A stretch of DNA of 64,000 nucleotides from CAMYMQ01 sp963730305. Lineage in GTDB: Bacteria > Pseudomonadota > Alphaproteobacteria > Bin65. This document shows, piece after piece, positions 9,218 to 18,455 of this stretch. The first letter of the stretch is position 1, and each line of letters starts with the position of its first letter. Below the pieces are notes generated by a model. That model had not been told where the DNA came from. It saw only the letters and a list, made by a program, of their open reading frames with translations, and searched no databases. The stretch is taken from positions 62,001-126,000 of the forward strand of contig CAVSRB010000008.1 of the NCBI GenBank assembly GCA_963730305.1, read 5' to 3'. A program made the translations under genes and the position numbers.

Positions 9218-9628
9218 CTAGATGAGGCCGTAGCCGACGATCCAGGCGATCGCCGTCAGGATCACCGTGGCGACGAGCACGAACATGCCGCTCGCGCGCG
9301 CCGGGCCCAGCTCCAGGCCCTTGCCGGTGTCCCAGATCAGGTGCCGGATGCCGTTGCACAGGTGGTAGAACAGCGCCACCGTCCAGCCGAACAGCAGCAA
9401 GCGCCCGAGCCAGCTGCCGAGCAGCGACTGGACGTAGCCGAAGTATTCGGGGCCCGTCGCCGCGGCGATCAGCCACCAGACCAGCACCAGCGTGCCCACC
9501 GCCAGCGCGATGCCGGTGGCGCGGTGGAAGATGGAAAGCGCCATCGTCCACTGCCAGCGATAGATCTGGAGGTGCGGCGACAGCGGGCGGCTGGCGGCCG
9601 CCGGCTTGGACGAAACGTCGGACGGCAT
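9218..9628 (-). CDS. sdhC: Succinate dehydrogenase cytochrome b556 subunit
   Basis: First gene of the sdh operon, encoding the 136-residue large anchor of complex II. It shows RPLSPHLQIYRWQWTMALSI, the conserved SdhC entry, then SIFHRATG with the quinone-site Ser/Arg, and three membrane helices. The haem-ligand His is in LFYHLCNGIRHLIWD. The ATG at 9626-9628 is preferred to a further upstream start because a GAGAGGAG ribosome site lies before it and it matches the family N-terminus. Transcription probably starts within 9629-9760. Confidence 0.94.
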   Translation of the reverse strand: MPSDVSSKPAAASRPLSPHLQIYRWQWTMALSIFHRATGIALAVGTLVLVWWLIAAATGPEYFGYVQSLLGSWLGRLLLFGWTVALFYHLCNGIRHLIWDTGKGLELGPARASGMFVLVATVILTAIAWIVGYGLI

Positions 9629-9982
9629 CGGGTACGGACTCCTCTCCCCGGCCCCAAGACACGGATCGAGACACCGCCGGTAGCGACTCACGCGTCAGGG
9701 CAAGAAATGGCGGCTGGACGCGGGGAAGCGGGGCCGCCGCCAGGTTGCTCAATCGTGTTTAGACCTGCCCCCGGACCAAGTCAACGATACCACCGCGGCC
9801 CTTCCCTGCGCGCCGCGCACACCGCGCCGGCACGCCCCGGTTGCAGGCGGACGGCCCGCCGGCGCCCTCTCGCGCTGCAACACGCGCTCCATCGGGCGAA
9901 ATCGCAACAGGACGCTAACCAACTAAAGAATATGAACTTTTAGGAATTTGATTGTGGTTGCAACAATATTGCGGAGCCTAAA

Positions 9983-10003
9983 TGTGGATAATTCTGTGGA
10001 TAA
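9983..10003 (+). promoter_or_regulatory. Two tandem DnaA-box matches
   Basis: TGTGGATAA occurs at 9983-9991 and again at 9995-10003, the same orientation, 12 bases apart, both exact matches to the consensus TTATCCACA on the other strand. They sit in the AT-rich patch between sdhC and mch. This could be a DnaA-titrating or regulatory site, or part of a replication origin. Confidence 0.55.
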
Positions 10004-10635
10004 AGTCTTTGTATTTTGTTGAGAGTAGTCAGATTTACTCACAAGAAATGTCGAAGAGAATCACAATTAATTTGCGTTGCTGAAATGTGACGGGCAGTAT
10101 TTTCGACGGTTCGTAGAAGCGCTGGAGCAGTTGCCTTGGCAGGTGTTCCGGTGGCGGGGCAGACGGTCTTCCGGACGTCCCGCCGGGCCACCGGTGCCGG
10201 CTGCGGTTGCCGAATGGGTGCAAGCCCACTGAAGCGCCGCAGCGGGGGCCGGTAGACCGGAGGCTGTGCTTTTCCGAAGCCCGGCTTACCGGGGTGGGCT
10301 TGGCCGCATCGCAAGGTGTGTTCCGCGCTCTCCCCGGAGGCCGCTCCGTCAGGCGGTGTTCTCCCAGCGCCGCATCCTGACGCCAGCGGCACGCGGGCGG
10401 CCGGTTCCGAGGGGGCCGGATCGAGGGGATTGCGCATCGACGCCGGTTAACGGGTGGTCTGGTCGCGGGACCGCCCGGTCCGTGGACGCGCCGACTGTGC
10501 CTGGACAGGCGCGGATCGCGGGCGATCCATCGCGGGACACGGAAGCCTTTCTCGGCTTCCTCCGCGTAGGGCCCAGGTTGTACGGACCGCGAATGCTGGT
10601 CGGGGGAGAGTGCTGCGGTTCACCCGGTCAGCAGT

Positions 10636-10722
10636 GGAGGCGTCAAGGAGTGTTGCCTTCCTGCCCGGGGAAGGGACATCAAGCGCAGACCCCCCGGTCG
10701 CGTCCTTGACGCCTCCCTTTTT
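10636..10722 (+). terminator. Long branched hairpin ending in a T-run
   Basis: The 14-base arms GGAGGCGTCAAGGA (10636-10649) and TCCTTGACGCCTCC (10703-10716) pair perfectly. They enclose a second hairpin, CCTTCC/GGAAGG, at about 10656-10674, and are followed by CTTTTTATAT. No coding gene precedes it on this strand, which implies a plus-strand non-coding transcript ending here. Confidence 0.6.
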
Positions 10723-10871
10723 ATATGGGCCTTCCCGATATCTCAAGTAAAAAGGAAGACTAGCGCTTGCCTTTCCTTTGGGAACGGTGGCCGGGATTAT
10801 CATTTCTCTTCCGATTGGGCGACCGAATATTTGAAAGCATGATGCGGCTCGCCGGCCGTCGCAGGAGATCC

Positions 10872-10901
10872 CCGCTCTTCCCTTGGGAAAGCGGAGAGCG
10901 G
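10872..10901 (-). terminator. Terminator-like hairpin after mch
   Basis: CCGCTC (10872-10877) and GAGCGG (10896-10901) pair around an inner TTCCC/GGGAA palindrome, 15 bases after the mch stop on the minus strand. No clear U-run follows, so it may only stabilise the 3' end. Confidence 0.5.
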
Positions 10902-10915
10902 TCTAGTCTCGAGTT

Positions 10916-11986
10916 TTATTTGCAGGGCATCAGGACGGTGTAGTCGAAGTCCAGGATGACGCTTTCGTCGTACTTGCCGTCGCCGTCCCTGTCGGGGAAA
11001 TCGCCGCTCGACCGGTTCTTGACCGCCACCGTCCGCACCCGGAGCGCGCCCAGATCGCCGCGGCCCGGCAGGGCCTCCTTGCCGGTGATCTCGGACCAGG
11101 CGTAGACCGTGTCGCCGGCGAACACCGGCGCGACGTGGCGGCCGCCGTTGATCGCCGCGATCTTGAAGGCGTTGGCGAGCCCGTTGAAGGACAGCGCGCG
11201 CGCCAGGGAGATGACGTGGCCGCCGTAGATCAGCCGCCGGCCGAACCGGCCCTGGGATTCGGTGTGCTGGTTGAAATGGACCTTGGCGGTGTTCTGGTAG
11301 AGCCGGGTGGCGAGCGCGTGCTCGGCCTCCTCGATGGTCATGCCGTCGACATGGTCGATCTTCTCGCCGACGTCGTAATCGTCCCAGCGCGCCGTCGATC
11401 CGGCGAGGCCGTCGTCGTAGCCGGCCAGGTCGAGCCCCCCGGGGGCGGCCAGCTCGGCAACCGGTACGGCCTCGGGCAGGTCGGGCACCACCGGCTCGGG
11501 CGCCGGCCGGTCGGCATCGCGCTTGCGCACCATCACCCAGCGGCAATAGTCGAGCGCGGTCAGGCCCTCCTGGGTCTCGCCGACGGTGCGGACGTAGACG
11601 ATGCCGGTCTTGCCGTTGGCGTTCTCGCGCAGGCCGAGGACGGTCGACCGGGCGCTCAGCGTGTCGCCGGGGAACACCGGCGCGCCGAACCGTCCGCCCG
11701 CATAGCCGAGGTTGGCGACGGCGTTGAGCGAGATGTCGGGCACCGACTTGCCGAACACGACGTGGAAGACGATCAGGTCGTCGACCGGCGCGGCGGGCAG
11801 GCCGATATCCATGGCGAAGGCGTCGGACGAGTGGACCGCGAAGCGGGTGCCGTAGAGCGCGGTGTAGAGCGCGACGTCGCCCTCGGTCACCGTGCGCGGC
11901 GTGGCGTGGCGGATCTCCTGGCCGACGGAGAAATCCTCGAAGAAGTTGCCGGCGTTGGTCTTCTGGGAATTGGTCTTGCCGGTCAT
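10916..11986 (-). CDS. mch: Mesaconyl-CoA hydratase (double MaoC hotdog)
   Basis: A 356-residue enzyme expected to interconvert mesaconyl-CoA and beta-methylmalyl-CoA in the ethylmalonyl-CoA pathway, which replaces the glyoxylate shunt for acetate assimilation. Two MaoC-like hotdog halves are visible: residues 10-160 (FFEDFSVGQEIRHATPRTV ... FPGDTLSARSTVLGL) and 190-350 (RWDDYDVGEKIDHVDGMTI ... YGGHVISLARAL, FAGDTVYAW). Start ATG 11984-11986 overlaps the TGA of the CitE-like gene, so the pair is coupled. No other pathway genes (crotonyl-CoA carboxylase, ethylmalonyl-CoA mutase) are in the window. A generic MaoC dehydratase is the alternative. Confidence 0.85.
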   Translation of the reverse strand: MTGKTNSQKTNAGNFFEDFSVGQEIRHATPRTVTEGDVALYTALYGTRFAVHSSDAFAMDIGLPAAPVDDLIVFHVVFGKSVPDISLNAVANLGYAGGRFGAPVFPGDTLSARSTVLGLRENANGKTGIVYVRTVGETQEGLTALDYCRWVMVRKRDADRPAPEPVVPDLPEAVPVAELAAPGGLDLAGYDDGLAGSTARWDDYDVGEKIDHVDGMTIEEAEHALATRLYQNTAKVHFNQHTESQGRFGRRLIYGGHVISLARALSFNGLANAFKIAAINGGRHVAPVFAGDTVYAWSEITGKEALPGRGDLGALRVRTVAVKNRSSGDFPDRDGDGKYDESVILDFDYTVLMPCK

Positions 11987-12864
11987 GCCGCCTCCAGCGC
12001 TGCGATCGCCTCGGCCAGCGCGACCTGGCGCTGGGCCTCCTCGACGTGCAGGTTCTCGATCAGCCGACCGTCGACCAGCACGACGCCCTCGCCCTTCTCC
12101 TCCGCCTCGGCGTGGGCGGCGATGATCCGGCGCGACCAGGCGACCTCGTCCTCGGATGGCGCGAAGGCGCGGTTGGCGCCGTCGACCTGCTTGGGGTGGA
12201 TCAGGGTCTTGCCGTCGAAGCCCATCGCCCGGCCCTGGCGGCAGGCGCGGCCGTAGCCCTCGTCGTCGCCGAGGTCGAGATGGACGCCGTCGACGATGGC
12301 GAGCCCGTAGGCCCGCGCCGCCAGCAGCGCCAGGCCGAGGCTCGGCAGCATCGCCAGCCGGTCGGGCGTGTCCTGGGCGTGCATGTCCTTCGAAAGATCG
12401 GAGGTGCCCATCACCAGGCAGGTCAGCCGCGGCGACTCGCGGGCGATCTCCTCGACGTGGAGCACGCCCAGCGGCGTCTCGATCATCGCCATGATCGCCT
12501 GGTCCTCGGGCCCCTCCCACTCCCGCAGCAGATTGTCGAGGTGGGCGAGCTGGTCGGTGCTCTCGACCTTGGGCAGCAGCACTGCGTCGGCGCCGGACTT
12601 GGCGACCGCGGGCACGTCCTCGTGGCCCCAGCCGGTGTCGAGCCCGTTGATGCGGACGATCACCTCGCGCTTGCCGTAGACGCCCGCGGCGACCGCGGCG
12701 CAGACCTGTTCGCGCGCGGCATCCTTGGCGTCGGGCGCGACGGCGTCCTCGAGGTCGAGGATCAGCGCATCGGCAGGGATGGTTTGGGCCTTCTCGAGCG
12801 CACGGGCATTCGACCCGGGCATGTAGAGCATCGAGCGGCGGGGCCTGGCGGCGGAATCGCCCAT
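11983..12864 (-). CDS. CitE-like CoA-ester lyase (malyl-CoA lyase / malyl-CoA thioesterase type)
   Basis: A 293-residue HpcH/HpaI aldolase-fold protein. RSMLYMPGSNARALEKA at the N-terminus binds CoA phosphate. DLEDAVAPDAK supplies catalytic acids, VRINGLDTGWGHED the next strand, and MIETPLGVL and MGTSDLSKDMHA the metal/oxaloacetate-like site. Ends AEAIAALEAA. Because mch is coupled downstream, the substrate is probably a malyl-CoA or beta-methylmalyl-CoA. The short N-terminus fits the Mcl2 (malyl-CoA thioesterase) type better than the longer Mcl1 lyase, but the sequence alone cannot decide. Start ATG is at 12862-12864. Confidence 0.82.
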   Translation of the reverse strand: MGDSAARPRRSMLYMPGSNARALEKAQTIPADALILDLEDAVAPDAKDAAREQVCAAVAAGVYGKREVIVRINGLDTGWGHEDVPAVAKSGADAVLLPKVESTDQLAHLDNLLREWEGPEDQAIMAMIETPLGVLHVEEIARESPRLTCLVMGTSDLSKDMHAQDTPDRLAMLPSLGLALLAARAYGLAIVDGVHLDLGDDEGYGRACRQGRAMGFDGKTLIHPKQVDGANRAFAPSEDEVAWSRRIIAAHAEAEEKGEGVVLVDGRLIENLHVEEAQRQVALAEAIAALEAA

Positions 12865-12991
12865 TGACAGCAGACTCGTTCCCGAAAAATGTTGCGGCGC
12901 AAGCTAGTGGTCTGGCCCGCGCCGGGCACTTTGACACAAGGCCGCACCCGATCAAGCCTCGCCTCCCCCCTGCCGCGACCGTGGGAAATCG

Positions 12992-13852
12992 ATGAACGTC
13001 CTCTCCATCCAGTCGACCGTCGCCTACGGCCATGTCGGCAACGCCGCGGCCACCTTTCCCTTGCAGCGGCTCGGCCACGAGGTCTGGCCGGTCAGCACGG
13101 TCAACTATTCCAACCACCCCGGCTATGGCAGCTACGTCGGCGGCGTCTATCACGCGGAGGACGTCGCCCAGATCCTGGGCGAGATCGAGAAGCGCGGCGC
13201 GTTCGACCGCTGCGACGCGGTGCTGAGCGGCTTCATGGGCTCGGCCGAGACCGGCCGCGCGGTGCTGGCCGCGGTCGACCGGGTCAAGGCGGCCAACCCC
13301 GAGGCGCTGTTCGTGCTCGACCCGGTGATGGGCGACGCCGAGCGCGGCCTCTACGTCGCCGACGACCTGCCCAAGTTCTTCCGCGACGAGGCGGTGGCCA
13401 AGGCCGACATCGTCGTGCCCAACGTGTTCGAGCTGGCCCACCTGACCGGGCGCACGATCAAGGATATCGACACCGCGGCGGGCGCGGCCCAGGTGCTGAT
13501 GGGGGAAGACGGCCAGGGGGACGGGCCGTCGATGGTGGTGGTCACCGGGCTGCGCCACGAGAGCGAGATCTCGGTGCTGCTGGTCGCCGACGGCCAGGCG
13601 TGGCAGGCGACGACGCCGCTGGTCAACATCCCGTCCTGGGGCGCGGGCGACGCCTTCACCGCGCTGTTCCTGGGCAGCTATTTCAACCTGCACGACCCCC
13701 GCGCCGCGGTGGTCCGCGCGGTGTCGTCGATCTACGGCCTGTTCGTCGCCACCGAGACCCTGCAGGCCGACGCGCTGGCCCTGATCGAGGGCCAGAAGGA
13801 GATCGTCAACCCGAGCGAACGGTTCGCGGCCCTGCCGGTGTGGACCGCATGA
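12992..13852 (+). CDS. pdxY: Pyridoxal kinase PdxY
   Basis: Ribokinase-fold kinase, 286 residues, phosphorylating pyridoxal to pyridoxal 5'-phosphate in the vitamin B6 salvage route. The N-terminus MNVLSIQSTVAYGHVGN binds the pyridoxal ring. YSNHPGYGSYVGGVY and LSGFMGSAE follow, VLDPVMGD is the Mg-ATP loop, and SWGAGDAFTALFLG the anion-hole GAGD motif with the catalytic Asp. Length and motifs match PdxY rather than PdxK or ThiD. A GGGAAATCG ribosome site precedes the ATG. The gene is divergent from the CitE-like gene, with 127 bases between them. Confidence 0.94.
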   Translation: MNVLSIQSTVAYGHVGNAAATFPLQRLGHEVWPVSTVNYSNHPGYGSYVGGVYHAEDVAQILGEIEKRGAFDRCDAVLSGFMGSAETGRAVLAAVDRVKAANPEALFVLDPVMGDAERGLYVADDLPKFFRDEAVAKADIVVPNVFELAHLTGRTIKDIDTAAGAAQVLMGEDGQGDGPSMVVVTGLRHESEISVLLVADGQAWQATTPLVNIPSWGAGDAFTALFLGSYFNLHDPRAAVVRAVSSIYGLFVATETLQADALALIEGQKEIVNPSERFAALPVWTA

Positions 13853-13923
13853 CGGCGGCCCGGGCCCGCGGCGGCGCCCGCCGCCCCTCGCCATCCGCGC
13901 CAAAACCCTTTATGACAACGGGC

Positions 13924-13948
13924 GCACCGGCCGTCCGCCGGCCGGTGC
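13924..13948 (+). terminator. Hairpin after pdxY
   Basis: GCACCGGCC (13924-13932) pairs with GGCCGGTGC (13940-13948) around a 7-base loop, 72 bases after the pdxY stop. No T-run follows. Confidence 0.4.
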
Positions 13949-14005
13949 CGTCGGCCCGCTGACCCCGGGGCCAACGCTGGGTCCTCGATCCGCGGTCTCC
14001 CGTCC

Positions 14006-14659
14006 ATGGATTTCGTCCTCTTCGCCAAAGGCATCATCGCGGGATTCGTCATCGCCGCGCCCGTCGGGCCGGTCGGCATCCTGTGCGCCCAGCGGACCCT
14101 GGCCAAGGGCATCCCGGCGGGCCTGATCGCCGGCAGCGGCGCGGCGATCGCCGACACCATCTTCGGCGCGGTCGCCGCCTTCGGGCTTACTTTCATCGCC
14201 GACATGCTGCTGTCGATCGAGAACTGGCTGCGCCTGGGCGGCGGGATATTGCTGCTCGTCCTGGGCGGGCTCACCGTGCTCAAGAAGCTGACGCCGAGCG
14301 AGGAGCCGCGCCGGTCGCTGACCCGCACCGCCGGCGACTTTGCCGCGAGCTTCGTGCTGGCCATCACCAACCCGGTGACCATCCTGTCGTTCAGCCCGGT
14401 GTTCCTGGCGGTCGGCGCGATCGTGCCGCAGGGCGACCTGCCCCGGGCCTGGACCTTGATCCTCGGCGTGCTCGCCGGCTCGTCCTTGTGGTGGCTGACC
14501 CTGTGCGCACTGGCCAGCCTGTTCCGCCAGAAGCTCAGCCTGGCGCGGATGCAGATCATCAACCGCATCTCCGGCGGCCTGATATTCGCCTTCGGGGTGC
14601 TGGTGCTGGCCAGCGTCACCGAACTCGGCAAGGAGCTCTTCAACCTGGTGCCGATCTAG
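14006..14659 (+). CDS. LysE/RhtB family amino-acid exporter
   Basis: A 217-residue inner-membrane protein with about six transmembrane helices. The N-terminal motif FVIAAPVGPVGILCAQRTLAK is the LysE/RhtB signature, and the second conserved block FVLAITNPVTILSFSPVF is present near residue 120. Such proteins export amino acids or related small metabolites by proton antiport; the substrate is not predictable. It starts at the ATG 14006 following CCCGTCC, a weak ribosome site. Stands alone, convergent with groEL. Confidence 0.88.
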   Translation: MDFVLFAKGIIAGFVIAAPVGPVGILCAQRTLAKGIPAGLIAGSGAAIADTIFGAVAAFGLTFIADMLLSIENWLRLGGGILLLVLGGLTVLKKLTPSEEPRRSLTRTAGDFAASFVLAITNPVTILSFSPVFLAVGAIVPQGDLPRAWTLILGVLAGSSLWWLTLCALASLFRQKLSLARMQIINRISGGLIFAFGVLVLASVTELGKELFNLVPI

Positions 14660-14863
14660 GGCAGCGGCCGCAAGGGTCCGTTGGCTGGCCAATGAAAGCC
14701 GGTGATTGCGCCGCAGGCGAGACAGCGTTTCGGCAATTCGAAATGCCGAGAGATCGGCTGCCAACGGCGACTGCCGGCAGACGATCCGCCGATGCGAGCC
14801 GGGCGGAGGTGCGAGACGAGGCTTCGTCTTGCGCGGGAAGAGAACCGGAACCGGGGCAGAAGT

Positions 14864-14900
14864 GGGGTGCTCCCGCTGTCTGGCCAGCGAAGAGCACCCC
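14864..14900 (-). terminator. Strong hairpin after groEL
   Basis: GGGGTGCTC (14864-14872) and GAGCACCCC (14892-14900) pair, with an inner CGCTG/CAGCG stem giving about 14 pairs. It lies 19 bases beyond the groEL stop and probably ends the groESL transcript, although no U-run is seen. It may serve the convergent LysE gene as well. Confidence 0.6.
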
Positions 14901-14919
14901 GCTCAGAGGCTGTCTTGGA

Positions 14920-16560
<1,641 letters not shown>

Positions 16561-16593
16561 TATCGTATGCCTTTGTGAATTTCGAGAATGGCC

Positions 16594-16908
16594 CTAGGCG
16601 GCCTTCTTGAGAGATTTCTTGCTGTCGACGATGCCGAGAATGTCGCTTTCCTTCATGATCAGCAGCTCCTCGCCGTCGATCCTGACCTCGGTGCCCGACC
16701 ACTTGCCGAACAGGATGCGGTCGCCGGCCTTGACGTCGAGGGGCACCAGCGCGCCGCTTTCATTGCGGACGCCTTGACCGGCTGCGACGACTTCCCCCTC
16801 CATCGGCTTTTCCTTGACGGTGTCGGGAATAATGATGCCGCCCGCGGTCTTATCCTCTTCCGCAACGCGGCGAACGAGAACGCGGTCGTGCAGGGGACGG
16901 AACTTCAT
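16594..16908 (-). CDS. groES: Co-chaperonin GroES
   Basis: A 104-residue heptameric lid of GroEL. The family opening FRPLHDRVLVRRVAEEDKTA is followed by the mobile loop GGIIIPDTVKEKPMEGEV and the roof/base strands AGDRILFGKWSGTEV and DGEELLIMKESDILGI. The ATG at 16906-16908 is used; an upstream in-frame TTG would add 12 residues not seen in the family. AAAGGCAAAGCA precedes the ATG. First gene of groESL, downstream of a perfect CIRCE. Confidence 0.97.
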   Translation of the reverse strand: MKFRPLHDRVLVRRVAEEDKTAGGIIIPDTVKEKPMEGEVVAAGQGVRNESGALVPLDVKAGDRILFGKWSGTEVRIDGEELLIMKESDILGIVDSKKSLKKAA

Positions 16909-16937
16909 TGCTTTGCCTTTCGGAGGGATTTGGGCGG

Positions 16938-16964
16938 TTAGCACTCTGCATTGGAGAGTGCTAA
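16938..16964 (-). promoter_or_regulatory. CIRCE operator (HrcA site) of groESL
   Basis: TTAGCACTC (16938-16946), nine bases, then GAGTGCTAA (16956-16964): an exact match to the CIRCE consensus. It lies 30 bases upstream of the groES ATG, as expected for HrcA repression of the chaperonin operon. Confidence 0.97.
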
Positions 16965-16972
16965 TGCGCCAT

Positions 16973-17003
16973 GCAAGTGGCTACGACACGACATGTATTC
17001 AAG
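16973..17003 (-). promoter_or_regulatory. Likely groESL promoter
   Basis: On the minus strand CTTGAA (17003-16998) is followed after 17 bases by CCACTTGC (16980-16973), just upstream of CIRCE. CTTGAA matches a sigma-32 or sigma-70 type -35 box; the -10 is weak. Confidence 0.5.
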
Positions 17004-17219
17004 GGGCTGGGTAGATGGTCAGCGCTTGCTAGCCGACGACATTGGCGAAGCACGTCGGTCGTCAGCGGTCGCTTGCGTTAGGGCTTGCGGTCGAAAAACC
17101 CGCAAATCGAGGCCGGATCGACCGCAAACTCAAGACCGCCGTCGAATTCCAATTCCTTGGCGAAGAGCGGCACAAATAGCTGATGACACCCTTCTACCTG
17201 TCCATATCGAAACGCCGCA

Positions 17220-17243
17220 GGGAACCATCAAAAGATGGTTCCC
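17220..17243 (-). terminator. Perfect 10-pair hairpin after the Arg/Trp-rich gene
   Basis: GGGAACCATC (17220-17229), loop AAAA, GATGGTTCCC (17234-17243). It sits 30 bases beyond the stop of the minus-strand gene 17274-17579. The loop reads TTTT on that strand. Confidence 0.6.
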
Positions 17244-17273
17244 CAAGCGGCCTGAAAGCTTGACGAGGCTTAA

Positions 17274-17579
17274 CTAGTAGCGGCGACGGCACTGACGGCG
17301 GCTCCAGCGATTGTGCCAACAAATCCAACGCGGCTTTCGATAGCGTTGGCTCCAGCGCCAATTGTGGCGGCGCCTTTGGTTTAAGCGATTGTTGCGCTGG
17401 TTGTTCCGGCTCCAACGCCAATCGTGATGCCGCTGCACCTGGACGATCGGGCTGTCAGCCGCCACGTTCAACATCGTTGCGACCAAAGGAGATTTGGCGC
17501 CAGGCAGTGCAAGAGCTGGAACGGTTGTCAGACCGACCATACCCGCCACCAGTAACGAAGCGACCAATATACGTTTCAT
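17274..17579 (-). CDS. Small secreted Arg/Trp-rich basic protein
   Basis: A 101-residue protein of unknown function. Residues 1-24 form a clear Sec signal peptide (MKRILVASLLVAGMVGLTTV, cleavage after ALA). The mature part is extremely basic and aromatic: it alternates Arg, Asn and Trp in motifs such as HHDWRWSRNNQ, RHNWRWSQRYRKPRW and HNRWSRRQCRRRY, with two Cys near the end. The repeated H-x-W-R-W pattern suggests internal duplication. It could bind nucleic acid, polysaccharide or membrane, but nothing is proven. It lies first in a run of short minus-strand genes with lower GC than the flanks. Confidence 0.7.
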   Translation of the reverse strand: MKRILVASLLVAGMVGLTTVPALALPGAKSPLVATMLNVAADSPIVQVQRHHDWRWSRNNQRNNRLNQRRRHNWRWSQRYRKPRWICWHNRWSRRQCRRRY

Positions 17580-17634
17580 GACTATTCCTATCGAAAGACT
17601 ACATTTGGGCGAATTTGGCGATCTTCTTCACCCC

Positions 17635-17955
17635 TTAGATTTGGCGAAGCCTGCGAATTCGGATCAGCGGGTGCTGGCATTCGCGCGTTCCGGCGACCGT
17701 GCCGTTAACGCGGACTCGCGTTCCGGACGCATAGTTGCGAAGGGCGTACGACCGTACCGAATAGAGCCGACCGGTACCGATCGAACGGATGGTGCTACAC
17801 GAACCGTTACGGTCGAGAATGCGCCCGGTGAACCGGATCTGCTGTGGCGCGACCGCGGCCGGGCCGCGATCGACGCCATCCGGCGGCATTCCATAATCGG
17901 CACAACCGGCGAGCAAGAGAGCGCCGATCGGGGCGGCGAGGAGAATTTTGATCAT
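17635..17955 (-). CDS. Small lipoprotein, possibly DUF5818-like
   Basis: A 106-residue predicted outer-envelope lipoprotein. The N-terminus MIKILLAAPIGALLLAGCAD ends in a lipobox LAGC with lipidated Cys18. The mature part has one compact beta-rich domain (IRFTGRILDRNG, GRLYSVRSYALRNYASGTRVRVNGTVAG) containing two Cys. The pattern of a Cys near an Arg-rich strand and a GTRVRVNGTV strand resembles small OB-like lipoprotein families such as DUF5818; this is from memory. Role unknown. It is 55 bases upstream of the Arg/Trp-rich protein gene and may be cotranscribed with it. Confidence 0.7.
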   Translation of the reverse strand: MIKILLAAPIGALLLAGCADYGMPPDGVDRGPAAVAPQQIRFTGRILDRNGSCSTIRSIGTGRLYSVRSYALRNYASGTRVRVNGTVAGTRECQHPLIRIRRLRQI

Positions 17956-18455
17956 GATTTAATCGTCCTGATTGGGGGAGCCCATGCGGAACCATGGCTG
18001 GACGGTAAGGTCATTTTCGACTGACCTGTGCCCGACGTTCAATCGTCCGATGAGCGGGATTTAAGCTAATCTACGGCCACATTATTGAAATTATTCGCGG
18101 CCAACGTTTCATAATTATTCAAATCTAATCTAAGCGCACTAATCTGGATCAGTATTGGCAGATCTTTGAGAAAAAATACGTTTCTCAAGCGCTTGTCGCG
18201 TTGATTGAAACGCGTCGTCTTCGATCATGCTCGCGCATGACCATATTTGACCAACAAGGAGGCCGTTGACGAGGCACAGTAGCGATGTCGTTTTGGCCGC
18301 ACACGGGCGCCTTGGCGCTTCGAGCAAGCACCAAGGCGGCACCGTCACGAATTACGCCTCACGTCGATTTCCGCGGGGAACGAAAGCGGTGTCGCCCTCA
18401 CTCAGCCTGTATCGGGCCGAACAGTGGATCCGTCCGCTTCCAAATACAAAGGTTG
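17956..18455. other. 500-base AT-richer intergenic stretch
   Basis: Contains several TAATCTAAG/ATTATT-like AT patches (about 18060-18140) that could be promoters for the lipoprotein gene. Two short open frames are present, but neither has a ribosome site or family resemblance, so no gene is called. Confidence 0.5.

Larger units (their letters stand above)
9629..10915. other. 1.29-kb stretch without a recognisable protein gene
   Basis: No open frame here resembles a protein: candidate frames are Arg/Pro-rich and lack start signals. The left third (about 9930-10095) is strikingly AT-rich against the GC-rich genome and contains two DnaA-box matches. The middle (about 10100-10630) is GC-rich with several hairpins: AAGCCCGG...GGGCTT around 10277-10306 and GGAAGCC/GGCTTCC around 10541-10561. 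The right part has a long stem with a T-run (10636-10722) and the mch terminator hairpin. It may encode a structured RNA, but none of the standard conserved cores (RNase P, tmRNA, SRP, cobalamin switch) was found. Confidence 0.6.
16965..17273. other. 309-base intergenic stretch upstream of groESL
   Basis: Holds the groESL promoter at its left end and, at 17220-17243, a perfect hairpin. No protein gene is supported in between. Confidence 0.6.

Noticed and set aside
9983..10003. Calling the region a replication origin
   Set aside because: Two DnaA boxes alone are not enough; no dnaA, parAB or hemE neighbour and no usable skew within 64 kb.
9930..10730. RNase P, tmRNA, SRP RNA or a cobalamin riboswitch in the gene-free region
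   Set aside because: A GGCTTACC stretch near 10285 recalls the RNase P 3' end, but the invariant P4 core (GAGGAAAGTCC) and the cores of the others are absent on both strands.
10916..13903. A 995-codon minus-strand frame running across mch, the CitE-like gene and pdxY
   Set aside because: Only the last 356 codons (mch) show family motifs; the rest is the antisense or alternate frame of other genes.
18139..18348. 69-codon minus-strand frame in the AT-rich gap
   Set aside because: No ribosome site, unusual composition, no recognisable domain.
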